This document shows positions 25,196 through 34,714 of a stretch of DNA of 64,000 nt, piece by piece. The notes under the pieces were generated by a model that did no database searches, was not told the origin of the DNA, and saw only the letters and a program-made list of their open reading frames with translations. This stretch comes from Halorarum halophilum (lineage in GTDB: Archaea > Halobacteriota > Halobacteria > Halobacteriales > Haloferacaceae). The stretch spans positions 1,364,001-1,428,000 of the forward strand of contig NZ_CP058529.1 of the NCBI RefSeq assembly GCF_013401515.1, in the 5' to 3' direction. Made by a program: the position numbers and the translations under genes. Positions within the stretch are counted from its first letter, which is position 1. Each line of letters begins with the position of its first letter.

Positions 25196-26071
25196 ATGAG
25201 CTGGGAATTCGAACGCGTTGCGGGCCCGTTCGAGACGACCGAGGGCCCCGTGTGGGACGGAGACGGCGTGCTGTTCACCGACATGCCGACGAGTCGGATC
25301 ATGCGGTACGACGCGACGACGGGCGGGTGCGAGACGTTCCGGACGGACACCGGCAACGCGAACGGGCTGAAACTCGGCCCCGACGGCGGGCTATACGCCT
25401 GTGAGATGGGCGGCCGCCGGGTCGTCCGCTACGAGGACGACGGCGGTGTCACGGTCGTCGCCGACGGGTTCGAGGGGGGACGACTCAACAGCCCGAACGA
25501 CCTCGCGTTCGACGCCGAGGGTCGCCTCTGGTTCACCGATCCCTTCTACGACACCGACTGGGTGGAGCACGGGGACGATCTGGACCTCGACCACCGGTCC
25601 GTCTACCGGGCGGACCCCGGTGACGACTGGACGCTCACCCGCATGACCCACGACACGACGAACCCCAACGGCCTCCTCGTCGCTCCCGACGACGGGACGC
25701 TATACGTCGCACAGAGCCGGTACGGCGAGGACAATGCTCGCGAACTCAGAGCGTACCCCATCGACGGCGACGAACTCGGCCCCTACGAGGTGTTGCACAA
25801 CTTCCACCCGCACCGCGGCATCGACGGGATGTGCCTCGACGAGGCGGGGAACGTCGTCGCCACCGCGGGGGCCGACGAGAGTGGCCCCGGGCCGATGCTC
25901 TACGTCTTCGCGCCGTCCGGGCGGGTGCTGGAGACCCACCCGGTTCCGGACCCCCGTCCGACGAACTGCTGTTTCGGCGGCGACGACCTGGGAACGCTCT
26001 ACCTGACCGGGTACGACGGGTGTCTGTACCGCGCCGAGACCGACCGGACCGGCTACCTCGGCGCGCCGTAG
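25196..26071 (+). CDS. SMP-30/gluconolactonase/LRE family protein
   Basis: A 291-residue six-bladed beta-propeller lactonase. Family features: EGPVWDGDGVLFTD with the metal-binding Glu, NANGLKLGPDGGLYACEMGGRRV, LNSPNDLAFDAEGRLWFTDP with the Asn-Asp pair, then TNPNGLLVAPDDGTLYV and GIDGMCLDEAGNVVAT for later blades. Expected reaction: metal-dependent hydrolysis of an aldonolactone made by a sugar dehydrogenase, giving the acid that the dehydratases use. ATG 25196 (MSWEFERVAGPF) is favoured by the promoter spacing; 25181 adds five residues. Confidence 0.9.
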   Translation: MSWEFERVAGPFETTEGPVWDGDGVLFTDMPTSRIMRYDATTGGCETFRTDTGNANGLKLGPDGGLYACEMGGRRVVRYEDDGGVTVVADGFEGGRLNSPNDLAFDAEGRLWFTDPFYDTDWVEHGDDLDLDHRSVYRADPGDDWTLTRMTHDTTNPNGLLVAPDDGTLYVAQSRYGEDNARELRAYPIDGDELGPYEVLHNFHPHRGIDGMCLDEAGNVVATAGADESGPGPMLYVFAPSGRVLETHPVPDPRPTNCCFGGDDLGTLYLTGYDGCLYRAETDRTGYLGAP

Positions 26072-26176
26072 GTCGTGACCGACGGCCGCTTCGAACCGGC
26101 GGCGGGTCGCGACCGGACACGGTGGCGTCCCCGCCGAGGGGGAACGGGCTAAGTATCGTCGGGGGTAGGGTCCAGC

Positions 26177-27067
26177 ATGGACGGCGTCCTCCCGCAGGTC
26201 TACCTCCTCTCGATTGTCGCCGCGCTGTTCCTCGGTCTCGGCCCGGTCGTCTCGAAGCGGGGCCTCGCAAGCGGCGGGACGTGGGTCTCGAACGCGGTGG
26301 TCGTGTTGACGACGCGAACGACGCTGCTCTGGATCGCGTTGCTCGCCGTCGGCGACGGCCCCCTGTTCGCCGGTCTCACGCCGGTCGTGGCCGGACTGTT
26401 CCTCTTCGGTGGCGTCCTCGCGTCCGGGGTCGGCCGCCTCCTCTTCTTCGTCGGCGTCGACCAGGTCGGGTCCAGCGTCTGTAACGCCATCTCGAACACC
26501 CGGCCGCTGTTCGCGGTCGTTCTGGCCGTCGTCCTGCTCGGGGAGGCGCTCTCGCTCCCGATGGCCGTCGGCGTCGTCGTCATCGTCGGCGGCCTCGTCG
26601 CCATCTCGACGTCGCGGGGCGGTGACATCGGCGGCTGGGAGCGGGTCGACCTCCTCGTGCCGGTAACCGCGGCGGTGCTCTTCGCGGTCGGCAACGTCGT
26701 CCGTCGGCAGGGATTCACCGTCGCGCCAGTGGATATCCTGCCGGCGGTGACGATCGGGGAGACCGGCGCGCTGGCCGTCGTCCTCGGCTACGCGGCGGCG
26801 ACGGGGCGACTCCGCGATCCCCTTCCGTCGCGAGCGCGGAACTACTTCCTCGTTAACGGGGTCATCGTGAGCGTCGGCTTGCTCGCCGTGTTCGCCGCGC
26901 TCCGGGTCGGCCCCGTCGTCGTCGTCGACCCCGTGACCGCGACCGCGCCGCTCTTCACGGCCCTGTTCGCCGTCATCCTCCTGCGGGACGTCGAACGCGT
27001 CACGCCGGGGCTCCTGGCCGGCGTCGTCCTCGTCGTCGGCGGCGTCGTCCTCCTGACGACCCCGTGA
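26177..27067 (+). CDS. EamA/DMT family transporter
   Basis: A 296-residue membrane protein with about ten hydrophobic helices in two EamA repeats, each ending in a Val/Ala-rich helix (SLPMAVGVVVIVGGLVAIST and PGLLAGVVLVVGGVVLLTTP). Drug/metabolite transporters export or import small solutes; here a sugar-acid or metabolite exporter is plausible. A taagtatc box about 25 bases upstream marks a promoter. Its stop overlaps the region just upstream of the next enolase gene. Confidence 0.9.
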   Translation: MDGVLPQVYLLSIVAALFLGLGPVVSKRGLASGGTWVSNAVVVLTTRTTLLWIALLAVGDGPLFAGLTPVVAGLFLFGGVLASGVGRLLFFVGVDQVGSSVCNAISNTRPLFAVVLAVVLLGEALSLPMAVGVVVIVGGLVAISTSRGGDIGGWERVDLLVPVTAAVLFAVGNVVRRQGFTVAPVDILPAVTIGETGALAVVLGYAAATGRLRDPLPSRARNYFLVNGVIVSVGLLAVFAALRVGPVVVVDPVTATAPLFTALFAVILLRDVERVTPGLLAGVVLVVGGVVLLTTP

Positions 27068-27076
27068 GTGCTGAAT

Positions 27077-27085
27077 CTTATTATC
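27077..27085 (+). promoter_or_regulatory. TATA-like box for the enolase gene at 27.1 kb
   Basis: The sequence cttattatc is 21-29 bases before ATG 27106. It supports that ATG over the GTG at 27064, which would overlap the transporter stop. Confidence 0.45.
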
Positions 27086-27105
27086 CCGGCGGTCGCGTCT
27101 TACGT

Positions 27106-28272
27106 ATGGCGCCGACTATCACCGAGATCGAATCGACGGAGTTCAGCTACGAACTAGAGGACCGCGGGTCGTACCCCGGCGGCTTCGGGATGGCCTACCA
27201 CCCGGGCGATACGGCCACCCGCCACCTCTTCGGCGTGCGCGTCCACACCGACGAGGGCGTGACGGGCGAGTACGTCGGCGGCAACTCCCCCGGCATGGCG
27301 GAGTTGAACATGATCGCCGACTACCTGGTCGGCAGGAACGCCCTGGCACGCGAGCGGCACTGGAGCGAGATGAAGCGCGCGCTCCGCAAGTACGACCGGA
27401 TGGGCATCGGCCCCATCGACATCGCCCTCTGGGACCTCGCCGGGAAGTACCGCGACGCGTCCATCCACGAGCTGCTCGGTACGTACCGCGAGCGCATCCC
27501 TGCCTACGCTTCGACGTACGGCGGCGACCGAAACGGCGGCCTCGACTCGCCGGAGGCGTACGCCGACTTCGCCGAGGAGTGTCTCGACATGGGGTATCAG
27601 GGCTTCAAGATTCACGTCTGGGGCGGCGAGTGGCGGGACACTGACGAGGTCGTCGACGTGGTCCACGCGGTGGGCGAACGGGTCGGCGACGAGATGGACC
27701 TCATGCTCGACCCGGCCTGTCAGCTGGAGACGTACGCGGACGCGCTGCGGGTGGGGAGAGCCTGTGACGAGGAGGACTTCTTCTGGTACGAGGATCCGTA
27801 TCGGGACGGGGGCATCTCCCAGCACGCCCATCGCAAACTCCGCCAGCAACTGACGACGCCGATCCTGCAGACCGAACACGTCCGCGGGCTCGAGCCGTTC
27901 ACCGACTTCGCCGCCACCGAGTCGACGGACTACCTCCGCGCGGACCCGGAGTACGACGGGGGGATCACGGGCGCGATGAAGCGTGCCCGGGTCGCCGAGG
28001 GATTCGGCCTCGACGTGGAACTGCACGCGCCCGGTCCGGCCCAGCGGCAGTGCATCGCCGCCATCCGCAACACCAACTACTACGAGATGGCGCTCGTCCA
28101 CCCGGAGGTTCCGAATACGACGCCGCCGGTGTACGCCGACGACTACGACGACCAGCTCGAATCCATCGACGACGATGGGTGCATCTCGATTCCGGACGGT
28201 CCGGGCCTCGGCGTCGAGTACGACTGGGACTACATCGAGGACAACAAGACAGGCCGGCGGACCTACGACTAA
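27106..28272 (+). CDS. Enolase-superfamily acid-sugar dehydratase with KxH motif, paralogue A
   Basis: A 388-residue MR-family protein. The strand-2 motif is K-I-H (GFKIHVWGG) rather than KxK; metal-ligand segments are LMLDPACQ, WYEDPY and LQTEHVRG, and a late His sits in VELHAPGPAQRQ. It is clearly homologous along its whole length to the gene at 34715-35890 (long identical blocks such as SEMKRALRKYDRMGIGPID). It begins with TITEIESTEF. The KxH variant and unusual DPAC segment set these two apart from the other enolases in the window. Probably an acid-sugar dehydratase; substrate unknown. Confidence 0.87.
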   Translation: MAPTITEIESTEFSYELEDRGSYPGGFGMAYHPGDTATRHLFGVRVHTDEGVTGEYVGGNSPGMAELNMIADYLVGRNALARERHWSEMKRALRKYDRMGIGPIDIALWDLAGKYRDASIHELLGTYRERIPAYASTYGGDRNGGLDSPEAYADFAEECLDMGYQGFKIHVWGGEWRDTDEVVDVVHAVGERVGDEMDLMLDPACQLETYADALRVGRACDEEDFFWYEDPYRDGGISQHAHRKLRQQLTTPILQTEHVRGLEPFTDFAATESTDYLRADPEYDGGITGAMKRARVAEGFGLDVELHAPGPAQRQCIAAIRNTNYYEMALVHPEVPNTTPPVYADDYDDQLESIDDDGCISIPDGPGLGVEYDWDYIEDNKTGRRTYD

Positions 28273-28356
28273 TCGGCACTCGGCGCGGTGACGAACCCAG
28301 TCGCGACGCGCTCGGGACGGTAAAAATTGAACACCCCCCTGGGGGAACGGGAGTGC

Positions 28357-28985
<629 letters not shown>

Positions 28986-29101
28986 CGGGCGACGGCCGCG
29001 ATTTCGAGCGTGCGTCCCCGACTGGCGTCCGTAGAGTTCCCCGACCGGTTGCCTTAATAAGCCGCTGAGGGACTAGCCCACTATCAGGTGATACGTCCAA
29101 C

Positions 29102-30370
29102 GTGAACGAACCCCTCGGCCGTCGGGAGCGGTACCAGCGCCTCGCCATCGGGATCGCCGCCGCGGCGAACAAGGGACGGGTCGTCCTGATGGGGACGGTG
29201 ATGTCCGTCTACATCGGGCAGGTCGGGTCGCCCTTCGCGGTGAGCCTCGTGTTCACCGTCTACTGGTTCGGGCTGATGGTCTTCTCGCCCGTCGCGGGGG
29301 CCATCGCCGACGTGACTGGCCGCCGCCGGGCGGTGCTCGTCGGGACGGCGACGCTCGCGACGCTCACGGTCCTCCCGTTGACCGTCGTCGACGGCGTCTG
29401 GGGACCGCTCGCGTTCCGCGGCCTGTTCGCCGTCTTCGCCGCCGGGTTCCTGCCCGTCATGCTCACCATCGTGAGCGAACGGGGCGGCAGCGAGGGACGC
29501 GGCCAGTCGCTCGGCTTCTTCAACAGCACGCAGGCCATCGGGTTTACGCTGGCGCAGTTCTTCGCCGGCGTCCTCCTCGGTTTGGTCGCGCCGTGGACGG
29601 TCTACCTCGTCGTCGCCGCGGTCAGCGGGATCGTCGCCGTCGCCTCCGTGTTCGTCCGCGACTCGACGCCAGCCGGGGGCGGGACGTCGACGCGCTCCGA
29701 GCTGGTCATCGAGGTCAAGACGCGACTGTTCCCGGCCAAGCAGGACCGCCAACACCTCGATCGAAACGGCCTGAAGTGGCTCTACGCGGCCGTCCTCCTG
29801 CGGAACATGACTGTGCTCGGCACGTCGAGTCTCCTCCCCATCTACCTCGTGAGCGAGGTGGGCGTCTCGGCGTTCGTAATGGGCGTCCTCCTGGCGATCA
29901 ACCCCGCAGCGCAGATGGTTTTCATGTACGTGTTCGGTCACGTCGCCGACGCCTCCGGGCGGAAACCTCTCGTCGTCTACGGGATGGCCGGCGCGGGCGT
30001 CCACGCCATCGTCGTCGCCGCCGCCGTCATCCCCGCTTCGGTACCGGTCCGGGCCGTCGTCGTCGCCGCCTCGTTTCTCGTGCTGGCTGCTGCGTACTCC
30101 TCGGAGACGACGGGCACCTATGCGTTCATCGGCGACGTCTCTCCCGACGAGCGCGAGTCCGAACTGATGGGGTTGCACTCGACGGCCCGTGGCCTCGGCG
30201 GCGCCGCCGGGCCGGCGCTCGTCGGCGGTCTTGCGACGCTGTTCAGTTACGAGACGGCGTTCGCCGCCGGCAGTCTGCTCGCGTTCGCTGCCACGGCGCT
30301 GGTCGCGCACTTCCTCGTCGAGAGTTATCCGTCGACCCGGCCGCAGGGCGGCGTTCCCGCCGAGGACTAA
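29102..30370 (+). CDS. MFS transporter (GTG start)
   Basis: A 422-residue major facilitator with about twelve membrane helices. The loop 2-3 motif is GAIADVTGRRRAVLVG and the second-half equivalent GHVADASGRKPLVVYG. Central loop (about 190-220) is charged and cytoplasmic. GTG 29102 is the only sensible start before the first helix. Not closely similar to the other MFS in the window. Probable transporter of a sugar or sugar acid; direction unknown. Confidence 0.9.
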   Translation: MNEPLGRRERYQRLAIGIAAAANKGRVVLMGTVMSVYIGQVGSPFAVSLVFTVYWFGLMVFSPVAGAIADVTGRRRAVLVGTATLATLTVLPLTVVDGVWGPLAFRGLFAVFAAGFLPVMLTIVSERGGSEGRGQSLGFFNSTQAIGFTLAQFFAGVLLGLVAPWTVYLVVAAVSGIVAVASVFVRDSTPAGGGTSTRSELVIEVKTRLFPAKQDRQHLDRNGLKWLYAAVLLRNMTVLGTSSLLPIYLVSEVGVSAFVMGVLLAINPAAQMVFMYVFGHVADASGRKPLVVYGMAGAGVHAIVVAAAVIPASVPVRAVVVAASFLVLAAAYSSETTGTYAFIGDVSPDERESELMGLHSTARGLGGAAGPALVGGLATLFSYETAFAAGSLLAFAATALVAHFLVESYPSTRPQGGVPAED

Positions 30371-30483
30371 CCGACGGGGGCGACCGCCCGGTGTAGGGGA
30401 TCGCCTGGATTGCCCACGTGTCCGATGTCCACCCGGCGCACGCTCCCCCGACACCTATGTAGGTCGTCGCCCGATACACTACG

Positions 30484-30768
30484 ATGGACGCGGAGGAACT
30501 GCGAGAACGGGCGACCATCGACCGCCTCGAGCCCCCGGTGTACGACCTGGACGAACCGCTCTGGACCGCCGAGGACCCGGTCACCGAGTGCGTCGGCTTC
30601 GGATACGTCGAGGAGGAGGCGTTCGGGAACCTTGCTAGCGCCATCACCCGATACGAGAACGAGTCCGACGGGACGAGGTACCGGAAGGTCCCGGGCCGGT
30701 TCGTCCGCCGAACTGACGCGGACGAGGGGCTCATCGACGCGGTGAAACGCGCCCTCGGTCGGGGGTAG
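30484..30768 (+). CDS. Hypothetical small acidic protein
   Basis: A 94-residue frame with haloarchaeal codon use and acidic composition; I do not recognise a family. Predicted soluble, no signal or membrane segment. Notable stretches: RLEPPVYDLDEPLW and VPGRFVRRTDADEGLID near the C-terminus, giving a helix-rich tail (VKRALGRG). It sits in the same orientation between an MFS gene and the DapA-type aldolase. Confidence 0.6.
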   Translation: MDAEELRERATIDRLEPPVYDLDEPLWTAEDPVTECVGFGYVEEEAFGNLASAITRYENESDGTRYRKVPGRFVRRTDADEGLIDAVKRALGRG

Positions 30769-30917
30769 CCGTCGACGCGTACCGCATCGCCGGCAATCAC
30801 AGCCGCCGCGGGGCCGAGAGTGCGGAGCACCCGAGTGACCTCTTGGCCACTTCTGAACCCTCTGGCCGCTACTGCAAACCTTTTTGCCCATCGTCACTCC
30901 TCTGTTACACGTTACCA

Positions 30918-31835
30918 ATGGACTACGAGGAACTCAAGGACGGCCTCCGGGGCGTCGCGTTCACAAACCCGACGCCGTTCAGCGAGGACGGCGAGGACGT
31001 CCTCCACGACGAACTGGCGACCAACGTCGAGTGGATAGTCGACCGCGGGGCAGAGGTGGTCATCCCCTGTGGCAACACGGGCGAGTACTACTCGCTGTCG
31101 ATGGACGAGCGTGCCGAGGTGGTGGCGACGACGGCCGAGGCGGCCGGCGACGCGACGGTCGTCGGCGGCCTCGGCGGGAGCACGAAGTCGGCGCTGGGCC
31201 TCCTCTCACGATACGAGACCGCAGGCGTCGACGCGGTGATGGTGATGCACCCGGTCCACACCTACCTGCACCACGAAGGCATCCGCCGCTACTACGAGCG
31301 GATCGTCGAGGCGACGGACCTCGGCGTCGTCCTCTACAAGCGGGGCCCCGAACTGACGACCGACCACCTCGCGACGCTGGCCGAGTACGACAACGTCGTC
31401 GCCGTCAAGTACGCTGACAACGACGTCAAGGCGTTCTCGGGGGCGATCTCCGACACGGAGGACGACGTCGTCTGGTCGAACGGCATCGCCGAGCGGTTCG
31501 CCCTTTCCTTCGCCATCGAGGGGGCCGAGGCGTTCACCACCGGCATCGGCAACTTCGTCCCCGAACAGGTGCTCGCCCTGAACGACGCCCTCCGCGAGGA
31601 GGACTGGGACGAGGCGCGGCGCATCCGCGACCTGCTTCGCCCCTACGAGGACCTCCGCGAGGACACAGGTGACGCCAATCACGTCCCGGCGGCGAACAAC
31701 GTCCCCGCAGTCAAGTTCGGTCAGGAACTCGCCGGACTGTACGGGGGACCGGTGCGGGAACCTCTCGTCGACCTCTCCGAGGCGGACCGCGAGCGCGCCG
31801 AGACCTACTACGACCGCATCACGAGCGAGGTCTGA
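30918..31835 (+). CDS. Dihydrodipicolinate synthase/N-acetylneuraminate lyase family aldolase
   Basis: A 305-residue class I aldolase-fold enzyme. The substrate loop reads GNTGE (52-56, usually GTTGE), the catalytic Tyr is Y140 (VVLYKR) and the Schiff-base lysine K164 (VVAVKYADND). Such enzymes cleave 2-keto-3-deoxy sugar acids to pyruvate plus an aldehyde, or dehydrate 5-keto-4-deoxyglucarate. It would finish the route begun by the dehydratases. The Lys-containing VKYADN and LYKRGPEL motifs resemble 5-dehydro-4-deoxyglucarate dehydratase-type members. Converges on the TPP enzyme gene. Confidence 0.88.
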   Translation: MDYEELKDGLRGVAFTNPTPFSEDGEDVLHDELATNVEWIVDRGAEVVIPCGNTGEYYSLSMDERAEVVATTAEAAGDATVVGGLGGSTKSALGLLSRYETAGVDAVMVMHPVHTYLHHEGIRRYYERIVEATDLGVVLYKRGPELTTDHLATLAEYDNVVAVKYADNDVKAFSGAISDTEDDVVWSNGIAERFALSFAIEGAEAFTTGIGNFVPEQVLALNDALREEDWDEARRIRDLLRPYEDLREDTGDANHVPAANNVPAVKFGQELAGLYGGPVREPLVDLSEADRERAETYYDRITSEV

Positions 31836-31890
31836 GCGGGCGTCGTTTCCACGGGCCCCACGGTGAGAGCGCCCACGACACTCGAAACCG

Positions 31891-33567
31891 CTAGAGCAGT
31901 TCGACCGTCGACTCGTAGGCTGCGGCCTCCGGCGCGGAGGGTTCGTCCGTCTCGACGGGGACGTCTATCAGATCGGGCCCGTCGCGGCCGACGGCGTCGG
32001 TGACGGCGTCGCGGAGGTCGTCGAGCGACTCGACGTGGGTGCCCCGGCAGCCGAAGCCCTCGGCGACGGTGACGAACTCCGGGGAGTTCCAGGTGAACTG
32101 GTGGCCCTCGGTGTACTCGTCTATCTTCGGCGACTTGCTGATGATGCCGTAATCGGCGTTGTTCGAGACGACGACGGTCACGTTGAGGTCGTACTCGGCG
32201 GCGGTGTGGAGTTCGTGAATGCACATCATCAGGCCACCGTCCCCCGTGAGACAGACGACCGGCTTCTCGGGGTTGGCGAACGCCGCCCCGATGGCGGCGG
32301 GGAGGCCGACGCCCATCCCACCCCAGGACCCCGCGGTGACGTAGGTCTCGGGATCGTACGCCTCGAACACCTGTTTCGACCACAGGCGGAAGCCGCCGAC
32401 ATCCGTCGTGACCACGGCGTCGTCTGGCGTCGCCGTCCGGACGGCGTCCAGCACGCCGGGCGTGTTGAGCGGGTGTCCGTCATCGAAGAGCCCCAGCGCG
32501 TCGAGCGCCTCGCGGTACTCCTCGCGCACCGCGGACGCGAGGGTGCCTCCGTCCCACCCGTCGGCGCCCTCGAGACCGTCCCGGATGGATTCGACGGCAT
32601 CGGCGACGTCGGCGAGGACGGCGACGTCGGCCTCGTAGGCGACGTCGACGGACTCGGGGTCGAGCGTGACGTGGATCAGTCGGTCGCCCATGGGGAGAGA
32701 CCAGTTCGCCGTCGTGATTCCGTCGAAGTTCGTCCCGAGCGCGAGCACGACGTCCGCCCGGTCGAGGACGCGCTTCGCACCGGGGGGGATGTGTGACCCC
32801 GTGACGCCCAGGAATCGAGGGTCATCCTCGGGGAAGACACCTTTCCCCTTGTACGAGACGGCCACGGGCGCATCGAGGTCCTCGACGAGTCCGCGGATCG
32901 CCTCGACCCCGCCCGGCGAGCGCCGCGCGCCCCCGCCGACGTAGACGACGGGGCGCTCCGCGTCCGCGAGCAATGCCGTCGCGGCGTCGATGTCGGCGTC
33001 GGCGTCCCACGTCGTCCGCTCGGGCGATACCTCCGCGGCGGGAGCGTGGAACGACTCGTCCAGGATGCGGCTCGGGACGCCAAAGCGGACCGGTCCGGTC
33101 GGCGGCTCGAACGCCGCCTCGATGCCGCGGGCCATGTCGGCCGGTAGTTCGAGTCCCGATTCCACGGTGACGTTCTCCTTTACCACGTTGTCGAAGGTGT
33201 CGGCCTCGATCTCGTGGATAGGGCTCTTTCCGCGGTCCTCGGGGTTGACGTCGGCGGAGACGTGGAAGACGGGCACGCAATCGTCGTACGCGTTCTTCAG
33301 CCCGTGCATCGCGTTCGTGTCGCCGGGTCCGGGGACGGTGAGCGTCGCGGCGACGCCGCCGCCGGACTCGTAGTACCCCCACGCGACGTGGGGGATGGCC
33401 GTCTCGTGGCGCGCCATCACGTAGTCCATCTCGTCGCGTTCGACGACTGTCCGGTCGAGTGGAAGCGTCTGCGTCCCGGGAATCCCGACCAGGAGGTCGA
33501 CGCCGGCGTCGAGGAGCGCCTCGTAGACGTAGTCGCCGCCTCGCTTCTCGTCGGTCACGCGAACCAC
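31891..33567 (-). CDS. Thiamine pyrophosphate-dependent enzyme (acetolactate synthase/benzoylformate decarboxylase superfamily)
   Basis: A 558-residue TPP enzyme with the usual three domains. The catalytic Glu is E55 (ARHETA), the central domain shows YVGGGARRSPGG, and the TPP/Mg site is GDGGLMMCIHELHTAAEYDL with a following NN. A GTG start at 33567 is used; a second GTG three codons in is possible. The family contains decarboxylases and carboligases of 2-keto acids. Its exact substrate is not evident; between an aldolase and sugar-acid dehydratases, a 2-keto-acid decarboxylase is plausible. No FAD-dependent evidence was sought. Confidence 0.87.
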   Translation of the reverse strand: MVRVTDEKRGGDYVYEALLDAGVDLLVGIPGTQTLPLDRTVVERDEMDYVMARHETAIPHVAWGYYESGGGVAATLTVPGPGDTNAMHGLKNAYDDCVPVFHVSADVNPEDRGKSPIHEIEADTFDNVVKENVTVESGLELPADMARGIEAAFEPPTGPVRFGVPSRILDESFHAPAAEVSPERTTWDADADIDAATALLADAERPVVYVGGGARRSPGGVEAIRGLVEDLDAPVAVSYKGKGVFPEDDPRFLGVTGSHIPPGAKRVLDRADVVLALGTNFDGITTANWSLPMGDRLIHVTLDPESVDVAYEADVAVLADVADAVESIRDGLEGADGWDGGTLASAVREEYREALDALGLFDDGHPLNTPGVLDAVRTATPDDAVVTTDVGGFRLWSKQVFEAYDPETYVTAGSWGGMGVGLPAAIGAAFANPEKPVVCLTGDGGLMMCIHELHTAAEYDLNVTVVVSNNADYGIISKSPKIDEYTEGHQFTWNSPEFVTVAEGFGCRGTHVESLDDLRDAVTDAVGRDGPDLIDVPVETDEPSAPEAAAYESTVELL

Positions 33568-34714
33568 CTGGCCGCCGCGTCGTGTGTCATGCGTGAGAGT
33601 GTCCCACCGGGACAGTTAGCACTTGTCCTGTGGGCAACGGCGGGGCGAACGCGGGTTTATGCGCCAGTCGGCGGATATCGGTCCTTCCGAGCGACACCGA
33701 GTTCACCGTCCGGCTGACGTGGGGAGCGCGTTCGACCGCGTCATCGAGGCAGAGGGGTTCGCGGAGTTGGGCGTCACCCTCCGGACGATCGATGCCTAGT
33801 TCGGCGAATCTCCGAGCGAACCCGCCGGTGTCGACGCCTGCCGCGTCGTGGCGATGGTGGTCCGGGATCAAGGCCCAGTCCCGAGGTTTCCGATCCGTCT
33901 TCGTCTGCCCCGGACGGGGCCGATCGAGCGGGTTTCCGACCTGGTTCGAGCGCTCGCGAGCGGGAACAGCGACGGGCGTGCCATAGTGACGAACGTTCGA
34001 AAATCGGTGCCTGTTCGTCGGCAGGGATGGAAGCGATGCAAATCGACAGTATTTTCCGAATTATCCTACGATGTTGGGATATAACCGCGTTCGGGACAAC
34101 AAATCCACATCCTCACGTGGTTTGATATCACGGCACGCCTTCTAGGGCGGCCCACGCGATCGAAGTATGTGACGATAAGAGGGCTACAAAGGGAGGAGGC
34201 CGGTGGAAATTACAATCATATGGTCGTAATGGGAGGACGGTTCGTCGATTGAAAATTGCGACTCCGGCCCGATTTCCGCGTTCGACGGCCCGTCGGCCCG
34301 AGCGGCCACGCGGGAAACGTAGTTCGCTTCGTTCAACGATGGGACACGTCGAATCGCGCTCGAACCGACGCAAATGGATTCGAGGTGTTTTCGGGCGGGA
34401 GAACGCCCCCTTCCGGGGCACGCGTTCTCCCGTCGGTGGAGGCCGAATGGGCGGTCTACGAACCCGAGGGTCGGTTCGCCCGCATGGCGGCGACGCGGGG
34501 GCCCCGCCGGCGGCCGAATCGGACGCGTGCGAGCCGAACGAACGATAGGTGGGTTGTTGTGCTCGTCCGGAGGACTCCTTCCATGGTGCGAACCCGATCC
34601 AGCCGACGGCTCTCGGACTGTCTCCGCCACGTGGTCACCGGCGTCCTGACGCCGTTCGACGACGGCGTCGAGGTCGGAAGGAGAGCGGACGACCGCCGCC
34701 GGACGAGGTGGCGG
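33568..34714. other. Gene-poor, rearranged region with short remnants
   Basis: About 1.15 kb without a convincing gene. A 46-codon plus-strand frame at 33659-33799 ends in AFDRVIEAEGFAELGVTLRTID, which looks like the tail of an unidentified protein. The section near 34050-34250 is AT-richer. Near 34600-34690 a DapA-like N-terminus fragment occurs (separate entry). Confidence 0.5.
34581..34685 (+). pseudogene. Possible DapA-family N-terminal fragment
   Basis: The plus-strand frame contains LRHVVTGVLTPFDDG, matching the start of DHDPS/KDG-aldolase family proteins (VVTGVLTPFDDDG-type), then degenerates. It directly abuts the end of the enolase gene at 34715. About 15 residues of similarity only, so it is a weak call. 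Confidence 0.35.
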
